Positions 34,520 through 45,091 of a DNA stretch of 64,000 nt are shown one piece after another. Position 1 is the stretch's first letter, and every line of letters begins with the position of its first letter. A program made the position numbers and the translations under genes. Source of the DNA: Celoporthe dispersa (taxonomy: Eukaryota > Ascomycota > Sordariomycetes > Diaporthales > Cryphonectriaceae); NCBI GenBank assembly GCA_016584495.1, contig WAID01000015.1:1612501-1676500 (forward strand), written 5' to 3'. The notes beneath the pieces are model-generated. The model ran no database searches, was not told where the DNA came from, and saw nothing but the letters and a program-made list of their open reading frames with translations.

Positions 34520-36512
34520 TGCTGGATTTGAAGTTTCTTCGGGACGCGAGCGGCGGCCCACGGTAGACTGTCGCTTATCTTCGTGGACCCTTGGGGCGGC
34601 GATGACCCCCCACGGCGGGTGTCCAACAATATAGGTTTTGAGGTTAGAATTGGGTATTCTAGGTTCTATACTGGTCAAGGTGTTCGGGCAGGAGGCTGGT
34701 GCTTTCTAGCGAGTGGACGCAGGGCGCGGTCACAGCCCGCGGGGACAGCAATGTGATGAGGACTGGGAGGAGGGGGAAGACAGGCGCACGATTGCGCGGG
34801 TATGACGGTCAATGAAACACGCCACACACTCTCTCACTCTCACAAACGGCTGCGAGTCCACGGTCTTCGACCCCGGCTCGCGCCTGTCTGACATGTTGCG
34901 TGCGTCTGTCTGATGGTGCAGGCCGTCCCAGGTGATTCCTAGACTCGTATAAAATTACGGACCGACTAGGTGTCATACGGGGATGTGGACCGGGCTGAAA
35001 TGTTGAGTCACTCTGACTGAGCTCTTTTGTGGCTTGAATAAACACGGCGGGAATATTGGTCCGCACTCTCTGGCCAGCTGGCCAGCCATCCTCCTTGGTC
35101 GAAAACGGCCATTGTCTGCGCGCATCAGCTACGGTGGCGGTACCGGGCGAGCCGATTTTTTTCTTTCTTTTATTCTCTTTTCCTTTTTCCTTTTTCTTTT
35201 CTTTTTATTTATTTTTTATATTTTTTTTTGGTCCTATCCGTCTTGCGAAACGGGTCAGATCGATCAGCGTCCGAGCGACACAAAGCCTTGACGGGGCCGG
35301 GCTGAATAGTTACAGGTTAATGCCGTCAGATCTTCGGGCCCGAGATGCGAGAGAGAGAAAGAGAAGGTAAAAAAAAAAAAAGAGAAGAAAAAGGCCTAGG
35401 TGGGTCCGAGATCTCGCCCATTTGAAAAGGGCTTTTCCTCCTCGGACGAAACCCCTGAAAGACCGCTTCGGGTGTCGGAATGCCCGAACTAAGATGGAGC
35501 TCTCCATATCCAGCCTATGCGCGCCCCCGCACTTGGTTACCTCCGAATTCCGCTCGAGGGAAGGCGCAAGCAACCACACAAAAGGAGACATACTATGTAG
35601 ATGACCCCGGACTCGGGCCCGGGCCCCCCCACCCCAGAAAGGACTGCCAATTGTGTGTGATGCGCAGGGCAGAATTATTATTCATCCTTGTTGCGATATG
35701 TAAGCCTCGGACACATGAGCCATACTGCACAGCATCACATGGCCCGATTTTCTACCGAAGAGGATTCTTCAGGGTGCTCGCTCGCGCAGGCAGCTTCGCA
35801 CTCAGTTCAGCCCTAGCACGATGGATGGAGCGAATGGATCTTGGGCTACTAAGAAGTAGGAAGAAAGGAAGGGGGAAGAAGAAGAAAAAAAAAAGGGGGG
35901 GGGGCGTGTGTGGGTTTGTGGGTTTAAGCGGCTCTAAGAGTTGTTGAGGCTGGCACACGGGCTTATTATTCATTTGGTATGGCTACTATGACTCTACTTA
36001 CTACTCTAGTATGCACTACACAGCAAATCGCGGACCGCGTTGGCTTGTCCGAGGCCGAACTGGTCCGTCCGACAAATTTCATCACCACTACTTTCAGCCA
36101 TGTCATGTTTTTTTTTCTTTCCCTCTCCTTCTTTTCTTTATCTGCCCCGTGTCCGGTGTGTCAGCCTTGGAAAGTCTAAAGTCCGGTTGTTAGGTTGTCA
36201 AAGGGGTCGGACGGTTCATATATCGTCGTCGTCGTCGTCATTGTCTCCTTCATTTTTTTTCTCTCCCTCCTTCTTTACTTCTTCACCTCCTTCCCTCAGC
36301 CATACCCTTTTCATCCATCACATCTCCACTGCATCTACAAAACAAGCAAAAGAATAAACAAGGGTACCACATACAGTGTAACTACACCATCACAACCCTG
36401 CCAAGGACAACTCGGGACCGCCAAACTCACCCGTACACCACCACAACCCTAAAGAGAGGCCTGCACCATAATAATAGCAAGCAGCAGCAACAACAATAAC
36501 AACAACAACAGC
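34520..36512. other. Intergenic region between the Zn2Cys6 factor and the MFS pump
   Basis: 2.0 kb with a T-rich block at 35156-35230, an A12 run near 35370, an A/G block at 35880-35904 and a (GTC)n run near 36227. No gene recognised; the last part is probably the transporter leader. Confidence 0.55.
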
Positions 36513-38462
36513 ATGTCGTTCCTGAAACGGGCAAAGAAGCCCGACCAGACGGTCAACCCGCCTCTGGACGGCTCCCAGGAGACTGCCCCCTTTCCTGAGG
36601 CACAACCCACCGCCACCAATGTCTCCCAACAACAGAACCAGATCGAGCTGGCGCGCACGCGCACCGAGGACATCGTGTATCCTCACGGCCTGAAGCTTGC
36701 CCTGATCATGGTGTCGACCTTTACGAGCATGTTCCTGGTGGCGCTGGTATGTAGTAGTGGTGGTTCTCCTCCTCCTCCTCCTCCTCCTCCTCCTCCTCCT
36801 CCCCTGCTGGTCCAGGGGACAGCATTACTTATCCTGTCATGTCAACAGATGATTATATACTGACCACTGCCAACCACTAGGATCGTCTCATCATCGCGAC
36901 GGCCATTCCCAAGATCACGGACGAGTTTCACAGCGAGACGGACATCGGCTGGTACGGCTCGGCCTACATGCTGACCAACTGCGCCTTCCAGCTCTCCTTC
37001 GGCAAGCTGTACACCTTCTACTCGGTCAAGACCTGCTTCCTCAGCGCCATCGCCCTCTTCGAGATCGGCTCCGCCATCTGCGGCGCCGCCCCGAGCTCCA
37101 CCGCCTTCATCGTGGGCCGTGCCATCGCCGGCGTGGGCTCGGCTGGCATCATGAGCGGCACCATCACCGTCATCGTCTACGCCCTCCCCCCTGCACAGGC
37201 GACCCATCTTCCAGGGCCTCTTTGGTGCCGTGTTCGGCCTCGCCTCCGTCATCGGCCCCCTGCTGGGCGGCGCCTTCACCACGGACGTCTCGTGGCGCTG
37301 GTGCTTCTACATCAACCTGCCCTTCGGCGGCGTCGCCATGGCCTTCATCTTCCTGCTGCTCAAGATCCCCGACCGCGCCGCCCAGGCCCTCCCGACCAGG
37401 CAGAAGCTCGGCCAGCTCGACTTCATCGGCATCTCCTTCCTCCTCCCCGGCGTCGTCTGCCTGCTGCTCGCCCTGCAGTGGGGCGGCACCACGTACGCCT
37501 GGCACAACGGCCGCATCATCGCGCTGCTCGTCCTGGCCGGCGTGCTGCTGATCGGCTTCGTCGCGGTGCAGATCCTCCGCCCCGAGACCGCCACCATCCC
37601 GCCCAGGATCTTCTGCCAGAGGAGCATCATCGCCGGCTTCTGGGTCACCTTCTGCATCGGCGCGTCCATGATGATCGTCGTCTACTACCTGCCCATCTGG
37701 TTCCAGGCCATCGAGGGCGTCACCGCCGTCAACTCGGGCATCCGTCTCCTGCCCCTGGTGCTGAGCATGGTCCTCGCCAGCATCACCTCGGGCTTCCTGG
37801 TCGCCCGCATCGGCTACTACACGCCCTTCCTCCTCGTCGGCACCTGCATCCTGTCCGTGGGCGCCGGCCTGCTCACCACGCTGCAGGTGGACACCTCCGA
37901 GGGCAAGTGGATCGGCTTCCAGATCATCTACGGCTTCGGCATGGGCTCGTCCTTCCAGGCGCCCAACCTGGCCGCCCAGACCGTCCTGCCCACCCGCGAC
38001 GTCCCCGTCGGCACCTCGCTGATCCTCTTCAGCCAGCTGCTGGGCGGCGCCATCTTCACCTCCGTCGGCAGCAACGTCCTCGACAACGAGCTGCTCAAGA
38101 ACCTGGCCGGCATCCCGGGCGTCAACCCGGAGCTGGTCCTCGCCGCGGGCGCCACCGAGTTCCTTACCATCATCCCGGCCTCCGCCAAGGCTGCCGTCCT
38201 GAAGGCCTACAACTCGAGCCTGCGCGTTGCCTTTGTCGTCGGCGTGGCCATGTCGTGCCTGACCATCTTTGGCGCCCTGGCGCTCGAGTGGAGGAGCACC
38301 AAGAGCAAGCAGCCCGGGCGCAACAAGGAGGCTACCGCCGAGAAGGGCGAGGCTGCCGGCGCGACCGAGAGCGGGAAAGAGGAGACGGCGGATGAGGGAG
38401 GATACTACTGCTGCCGCCGCCGCCACCGTCACGGAGTCGGGTCACTCGCGGACAAGCAGTGA
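36513..38462 (+). CDS. MFS multidrug transporter, DHA-type with about 14 TM helices; one clear frameshift
   Basis: Exons 36513..36746 and 36881..38462; corrected length about 604 aa. After a 55-residue cytoplasmic N terminus, TM1 (LALIMVSTFTSMFLVAL) joins across the intron to DRLIIATAIPKITDEF, the DHA motif. Further signatures are GWYGSAYMLTNCAFQL, FIVGRAIAGVGSAGIMSG and the motif-C-like GPLLGGAFTTDVSWRWCFYI. The C run 37186-37191 has one base too many; five Cs give YALPLHRRPIFQGLFGAVFG. The very end is uncertain: the frame as read closes with YYCCRRRHRHGVG, while the next frame gives TTAAAAATVTESGHSRT and a stop at 38490. Plasma-membrane drug or toxin efflux is the usual role. GC-rich codon use is stronger here than in its neighbours. 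Confidence 0.9.
36765..36804 (+). repeat. (TCC)n microsatellite in the MFS intron
   Basis: About 13 TCC units fill the middle of the 134-nt intron of the transporter gene; length variation would change intron size but not coding sequence. Confidence 0.85.
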
Positions 38463-40158
38463 TGCCAATAACGAGAAGGTTGGTGTATAAATCGAGGAAG
38501 AAGCAAGAAGGGGCAATGGATGATTCGTCGGACTGTTTGATTGTTGTGATACCCATAGGGAGGAACGAGATGTGCCATTTATCTGTCTATAGACTGAAGG
38601 GGAGGAGACGGGGGAAAAACAAGGGGTTATGGTTGTAATGAATAATGTGACACGCATATTCATCGGCGTACGGGGGGTCGGGGTAGGAAACACGGATTAA
38701 TAGATCCATACATGGTTTTTTGGTGGTTTTTTTTATTTTAAATACAAATAGAAAACATGTAGATCTCCACACACGAAACAAAATGATCCCTCGGATTATT
38801 CAATATCTAATAAACTATATGAGTCGAGTCGAGTCGAGTCGAGTCGAGTGAGTATACTTTATTGATAGACGAGCCCTGAGGTGGCTGTAGCAGCATCTGG
38901 TTATGGAAACGGTACACAGCACGTGTACAGATTACAAGGGCTCCCCCCCCCCAGTGGGTTGCAGCTGAAGGGACGGCCCGCAGCGCTCCTCACACCTCAA
39001 GGGTGTCCCGCCCCGCGCAACGCCCTCGAGAAACGTACCACTGCTACCATATAATTACAGTACGTTATGTACATCATAACAGGCGACCCACCTACTCTGA
39101 ACGTCGTCGATAGATAGAAAAGATAGCAGACAATGATGACAAGCTGTAGTGGCAAAGAAGCCTTACAGTCGGATCTTCCAGCCACGCTGTCTGTTGCGGC
39201 CCTCGGAAGCAGGCTAGTTTGTCAGCCTACTAAAGTCTTCCTGCAAGATCAGATGTCTGTCACTGGTCGCTCACCCGCTCTTGGAGGTTCAAGCAAGATA
39301 TACACACTCATGTATTCTCATGGGATCAGTCAAGTATCATCCATCCGCTATGCTCTACGGTCTGTTTTAGGAAGACTTTGCGGCAGCCACTTTCGGCCCC
39401 AAGCTCCTACTGTGAGACGGAGCGCGGAGACAGCGGCAAATGATTTTGTGTTTCTGGGTTACACAGACTCACGAATTCGTCGTAAAGTAAGACAAGTGGA
39501 GATGGCGTCACCAATTGACATGTCAATATGAGAAGTCATCGCATTGATTTTTTTCTTGGTTCTGTTGTGCGCACTTTCATAGGCCATGAGCTGATATGCC
39601 TTCCAGTGCCTCGAGCGGTAGAGTTTTGATACACTCCCCGCCGCTGGCACCCCCATAATTTGCCTGACCTTTTGCACCCTGGTTCCTGCTTTGATAGAGC
39701 AAGCCTCCCTCCCGCGTCCTTGGAGAAGCCGCCAAACCATCCTGCAGTGAGCAGTAAAACCTGTTCGCCGTCCCTGATAATCCATCGCAACCTGATCCTC
39801 CAGCATGACGGGGGAATATGAGCAGTCAAATGCTCACGAAACTCCATAGAAAATCAAAACACACTTTTCATGTATCCTACATGTCCACGAGCGGCAACAG
39901 GCCCAGAGGGCCCAGGTATCTTGCAGTCCAACGCTTCCAACGAAATGGTCCAACAGGCTGGGCATTGCCCGAGTCCGGACAAAAGAGAAAGAAAGAGAAG
40001 GAAAAGAAAAAGAGAAAATGCAACGCAAGGTGAACATTCTGCCAGGTGAGCCCGAAGATCTTTGGAAATGTAGACCTAATCAGAGACGAATGCGCCGCAC
40101 CTGAGGACTGTGACCGGCCACAGTAGTGATGGGTTCCCATCCGTCCTCAGAGAACTGC
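38463..40158. other. Convergent intergenic region
   Basis: 1.7 kb between the 3' ends of the MFS gene and the minus-strand acidic protein gene. A pentanucleotide repeat lies at 38821. The 132-aa plus-strand frame at 39133-39531 has no motif, signal peptide or neighbour support and is not called. Confidence 0.5.
38821..38849. repeat. (GAGTC)n pentanucleotide microsatellite
   Basis: Five perfect GAGTC units plus a partial one. Confidence 0.9.
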
Positions 40159-41274
40159 TCAGCACGCGTCGTCATAATCCGCACCATCGTAGCCCTCTCC
40201 AGTAGGCTCTGAGGCGTACGAGCTAAAAATGAAGGACGAGTCGTGGTTTGGGGCGCTGATGGCATTGTTGCCGTGAGCGGCCGGAGGCTGGGTGGAAGGC
40301 TGCTTGGGAGGGAAAGAAGGACGAGCATCGGCAGGAGTCAAGATCCGAAGCTCATCCTCATCATCGCTAGTGGTGGTCTGGGTAGGATCTAGGGCAGGAG
40401 TCTCGTTGGGGTAGACAATACCCATGTTGCGCTCATGTGCAGCCATCTTCTCATGGTTGATGCGGATGCCACTCTTGGTAGGGGTCATTTCCACGGGAGA
40501 GTTCTCGTCAGAGTCATCGCCGTCAATGGTTGGGTTCAGGATATCGGCAAACTTGATAGCGCTGCCCTTCTGCTTCTTGCTCGATGTCGACTGTCCTGTG
40601 GAGGGGGCGGCTCTCTTGCGAGCGCCACCAGTCCGCGGAGTCTTCGGAGCAGAAGAAGACGGCGTGGTCGGGGTAGCACCTCCAATGGAACCCTTGCCCT
40701 GTCTCATGGTCTCAGCGTCTCTCTTGATGGCTCGGAACTGGAACTGGATCCCGTCGGGGGTCGACTCTCCAAAGTACTTGTGGATCTCTAGCGTTCATAA
40801 TAAAGAGGTTAGCTTACCATTTTGTGGTCATACTTGGCTGCATCTTCGCCTCGGCGGACCAGGCCCTGGATCTCCTTCGCATTCTTCTTGATTGGGCGGA
40901 AGAAGTGCTCGAGGCCCGACTCGGACCAGTCAGAGCCGAAGTGTTTGGCCAATTCTGAACAAGTCAGAACCAACCTTGACCGCGTACAGGTGTAGGTGTA
41001 GACGTAGGTGCAGGTGCAGGAAGGTGTGGGTGTGTACCCTAGGAAAGGGGGGAGGAGAGGGGGGCGAATTGGGTGAGAGTGGTGATAGAAGGCAAGAAGG
41101 TGAGAGGAAGGTCAGAAGGAGCAGACGCGGCTGGTATCGGGGAAGCCAGGGAAATACTCGAGGGCATTTGAGTTTTGGCCTACCTTTGTAGTTAAGTCTC
41201 AGGTCAGGATGAGCTGCGATGACAGCAGTGAGCAGGCGAAGCTGCCCCTCGTAGGTTCGAAAGTTGGCAACCAT
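40159..41274 (-). CDS. Predicted nuclear protein with repeated FFRPIKK/FQFRAIK motif, unknown function
   Basis: Minus-strand exons 41274..41184, 40954..40818 and 40785..40159 give 284 aa. The N terminus FRTYEGQLRLLTAVIAAHPD continues to ELAKHFGSDWSESGLEHFFR-PIKKNAKEI, then IHKYFGESTPDGIQFQFRAI: two short repeats of a helical, SANT-like pattern that I know from fungal proteins without a name. The rest is Ser/Thr/Pro-rich with a KRAAPS-KKQKG basic patch and DDSDENS/DDEDE acidic runs, suggesting a nuclear protein. Intron 1 is 229 nt with GTAGGT-like repeats. Intron 2 would be only 32 nt (GTAAGC to TAGAG), which is suspiciously short, but the frame across it fits. A leader exon ending at a GTGAGT donor (41716) may exist. 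Confidence 0.65.
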
Positions 41275-42663
41275 GATGTCTGGGATGTGAGAAGCAACCT
41301 TGGTCAGCGGACGCAGGATGGCGACGTCTGAGTAGTGACGAACCTGTTGAGGTCAAGGTCAAAGTGTCTAAGGGTAGATGTGTGGAGCTGACGGTTCGTT
41401 GGATGAGTCTTCTGTTGCGTCTGAGGTTTGGAATTCAGTCTACAGTCTGTGAAGAGAGAAAGACAAGGAAGACGTGATGGTGAGGAGGTGGGTGGGAAAA
41501 GATATGCCCGTGTAATAAAGTCAAGAGTGAGGGCCAAGTGCAGGCGAGGTGGGTAAGGGGAGCAGGACAGTAGTTCTTGCCTCGTGATATGGAAGGAAAA
41601 GAGAGGGAAGGGGGATGTATTTCCGAGCGTGTCAAGTTGAAAAACAGAGGAGGGGGAGGGGAAGGCTGATCGCGTGGGTGCTTGTTGTGGCGTATCAGCA
41701 GGGTAGAAGAACTCACCTTCTGAGATGGGTTGTCCAGTCTGGTTACCTCTTTTCTGCAACGATGAAACTGTAGGTGGGATGTAATGCAGATCGACCGTGA
41801 ATGAGAAAGGCTGAGGTAGGATCGAGCCACAGATTGTCGCTTGTTGGCTGGTAAAGACGAGGTTGAAGAATAGAAAGGAAAGACGTAGAGGATTCGTATG
41901 TACTCAAAGTAAAACGCGACCGCAGCTTTGTTTTGAATCTGCAGCGCGGTCTGCAGTCAAAGGATGGAGGAGCTTGGCAGTCTTGCGAAAAGCAGCAGAT
42001 GCTCAGAAAGAGGAGACTTGCTCAGTCGGTCTATCGAGACATTGGAAGGCGGTCGAAATTTAGACCTCTAGAAAAATAAAAGAAATGGACAAGGGAAGAG
42101 AGCTTATCGGGGGGGGGGGGTGGTGGTTACCAGGCAGGGAGAGGGACGTGTGGAAGCTTGAGTGTCGGCTGTCGACAACTCGAGGGTTCTGGGTGGACTG
42201 GTGAAATGATGATAGGGCGTAACTTCCAGGGTTGGCACAACAACACCCCATGCAGCAGCAGACCCACCCTGAGAGGGCCGTTCAAATTCAGCAAAAATTC
42301 AGAGATGCTCTTGCCAAACCATCCCAACTTTTTCAAAACTACAGAGACACCTGCCCGGCCTGCAATCGCTGACAGTCTAGGTGGCTGGTTGTCCTGCAGT
42401 ATCAGGTACTAACGGCTTGGGCGATCAAGGGGAGAGCCAGGTTGTCTGCAAGAAGCATAACGAGTGGCTTCAAAGGGTAACACAGCTAGGAGGTAGCGAA
42501 TTAACCGATGGAGAAAGGCAACCGCGGCAGATTCCTGCATGAGGCGCGGATTGATTTTGCAACCAAAGCTGGCAGAGTACTCTATATACCAAATGCCCCG
42601 TATGTCTGGTTCTATATTGTAAAACACCCAAGAGATTATCATGCCCTCGATATTCTCCTCTAC
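41275..42663. other. Intergenic and leader region of the acidic-protein gene
   Basis: 1.4 kb. A GTGAGT donor (minus strand, 41716) and several CAG acceptors suggest leader introns. G13 run at 42107-42120. No further gene recognised. Confidence 0.5.
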
Positions 42664-43953
42664 CTATTGCAGCGTCTTCTCGAACGGTGTTCGGCGGCCG
42701 CTCACCATGGAGCTCCCATTCGTGGCCGGGAGGGGCAGGACTGTCTTCTTCTCCATGGGATACTCCATGTGTAGCGAGCCGTCTTCCTTTAGCTTGTGAT
42801 CCCCGTTTCCGTACATCAGATACTGGATCCCCAGGAAGCAGTCGCAGCCCGCCTGGAACATACCACACAGCTTGAAGGCCCAGGGGATCTCGGTCGTCGA
42901 GGTGAAGAACCAAAACATCTTCATGGCGTCTCCTGCCAGCCAGCTAGCCAGGACTGACACCCGGAAGCCCTTGCAGGATCGTGAGCGGGCGTTGGCGAAG
43001 ATCTGGGGCAGGGGCAACGTCGCCTCGACGGAAAGACCAATGTAGCCCAACAGGACCGAGTATAAAGCGTAGATGCCGGCAAAGGGTGCGAGGATAAGCT
43101 CCAGCGCCGTGAGGACGATGAAGAGGTACAGCAAGAACTGCCAGTACCTAGAGCGCGAAAGGTTCAGCACGACAAACACATGGGTATTCCAAGGGCGTTT
43201 TCGGTCATCACATACGGCTTTGGTGACCTCCACTGCCAGAACTGGTACGGCCTCCGTCTTTCCCAGAGCCCTTCTTTCGCCGCGCCGGCAAACGGCAGAG
43301 CGGCGTCACCGCCCTTGGACGCAGGCCCTGGCCGGTGGTCCAGCGTAATCTTGAGCAGCAGGAGCTGCATTATCACCATGAGGAAGGATTGTATCAGGAG
43401 GGCGCCGTCGAATCGGGCACCAGGGTAGTAGAATATCCTGTCGGGGTCCCATTGTCAGTATAGGAAAAGGCACTGGGCCCGGGCCGCCCGAGGATCTCTT
43501 CTGGTCGCACCTGAAAAAGGAGGCCACCAGCATAATGAGCGGTATGTCGAGAGAGAAGCCCGCGCTGGACTTGTTCCGGTGCATCGAGAGCGCCTGGTCA
43601 CTGTACGACAGGATGGGCGACATGATCAGGAACAGAGGGGCACAATAGCCCGCGAAAGAGGTGAGCCATCGCATCGTGGGATTCCCAAATGGCGCTTCGT
43701 CGGAAAAGGGGGCAGCAGCGCGGTCGCGACAGAGATCGGGGCAGGAGGGCGGCCTTGATAGGATCGGAAAGGAGCGGACGAAGGTCGACAGCGCGTCGGT
43801 GGCCGTGATGATGCCAGCTGGAGGTGACCAACGGTGAGAGAGCGAGGCCAGAGGTTGACAAGAACAATTCGAGGAAGCGCGAAAGCTACTATTTGGCCTG
43901 TCCAGAAAAGAATGGTCCACTTTTAGCACACCACCCCAGCGGCAGTCTTGCAT
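42664..43953 (-). CDS. any1: PQ-loop membrane protein, Any1-like
   Basis: Minus-strand exons 43953..43511, 43437..43216 and 43147..42664 are in phase and give up to 382 aa. The first PQ-loop reads YCAPLFLIMSPILSYSDQAL then HRNKSSAGFSLDIPLIMLVA; the second reads SVLLGYIGLSVEATLPLPQI then NARSRSCKGFRVSVLASWLA, followed by DAMKMFWFF. About seven TM segments are visible. Yeast Any1 of this family acts at the Golgi/endosome in phospholipid asymmetry, counteracting flippase defects. The start is uncertain: the frame is open to 43953, but the first ~60 residues (rich in Ser, Cys) do not look conserved, and a short upstream exon or a later start is possible. The C terminus is hydrophilic. No frameshift seen. 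Confidence 0.75.
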
Positions 43954-45091
43954 AGGGCCTGATCGTCAAAGGGGCCGGCCACTGGCGCCACGGTAGCGGT
44001 AGTACCGTGTACTATGTATACTATAGTGGTAGGGGCGGTGCCAGGGCCGCGGGTCGTCCGTCAGCAACATGTCTACAGGGATCCTGCTGCGCTTGTTGTA
44101 ATTTTTAGAGGAGCTATAAACAACGGCTGACCCATGCCAGCTCTCTCCTGACGACTTCAAGTACATCTTCTCAACAGTGCTTTTCTAATGTCTTTAGCAT
44201 CTCGCCCCCTCAGAGATTATATAACAAACAATACGATCCCGTCGACATATCGTGTTCCATCCCAACACCGCGACCTTGAATTTTCAGCGGCGCTGACCTG
44301 GTCGTCGTGGTTTTATGCTGGACGGTCCCGCGTGGCCGAAACCGTCTCCCGTCAGCGACCCATCCGTCCTTGATGAGACCAAACACATGCATCTCGTCCT
44401 TCTTCCGTCGATTCGGGCCTCTTTGGCAGCGAAGGACACATATGCGACTCGCTGTATGCAGACTGAAAGATCATCATCAGCGAGCAAAATCACTCATACA
44501 GCGGCAGATACAGTAAATAGATCTCCCACCAGGAAGCATGTCAACGACTGGGATGAATATGCGAAAAGCCTGATAGAAAGTACCGTCCATTTTCGCCCGA
44601 CAGAAATCCTAATTTACATCTTCTGGAACAGGACCCCGACGTCCACATGAAATCGTTGGCTCTGTTGCTCGAGTCCTCAGGGACTAAATGACTAAAAACT
44701 TCCTTTTTTCTTTTTTTTTGCCTCGTGAGACGCCCTCCACCACTGTTCCTTCATAAACGCCAGCCCCTAAAACATCGCATGAAAGGGTTGTTCCTATGTC
44801 CTGGCATCATGATTTTCTTTTCCCTCTCCAATAAAAGGAACAACTGACAGAGGGCAAGGCAACCGCTCAAAAAGGACGACAGATATAAGAGTCTGATTTC
44901 AAGTCCTCGACCACCACCACGGGGATAATGTACTTAGCACGTACACGTACCGTGTAAACGTAGCTACACAAGATATAGCCCGATGTGAAATGGCAGGCGG
45001 GTCTGCAGAAATTAAGAGTATGGGCGTGCAGGGCGCCACCGAAAGTAGAAGTGCCCACTGGAGTATGAAGTTCAAGTCCGACGTGAGTCGC
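43954..45091. other. Intergenic region between the Any1-like and RAD16 genes
   Basis: 1.1 kb: promoter of the Any1-like gene (minus) and 3' region of RAD16 (minus). No gene seen. Confidence 0.5.

Noticed and set aside
37170..38432. 420-aa open frame on the minus strand over the MFS gene
   Set aside because: Antisense shadow of a GC-rich coding region; composition is Asp/Glu/Gly/Arg-rich with no motif, while the plus strand shows clear MFS signatures.
9377..38462. Secondary-metabolite gene cluster (methyltransferase, GST, Zn2Cys6 factor, MFS pump)
   Set aside because: The members are spread over 29 kb among housekeeping genes (BBP, Pff1, Med11), and no polyketide, peptide or terpene backbone enzyme is present.
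39133..39531. 132-aa plus-strand frame as a gene
   Set aside because: No motif, signal peptide, TM segment or intron logic; lies in a 3'-3' intergenic region.
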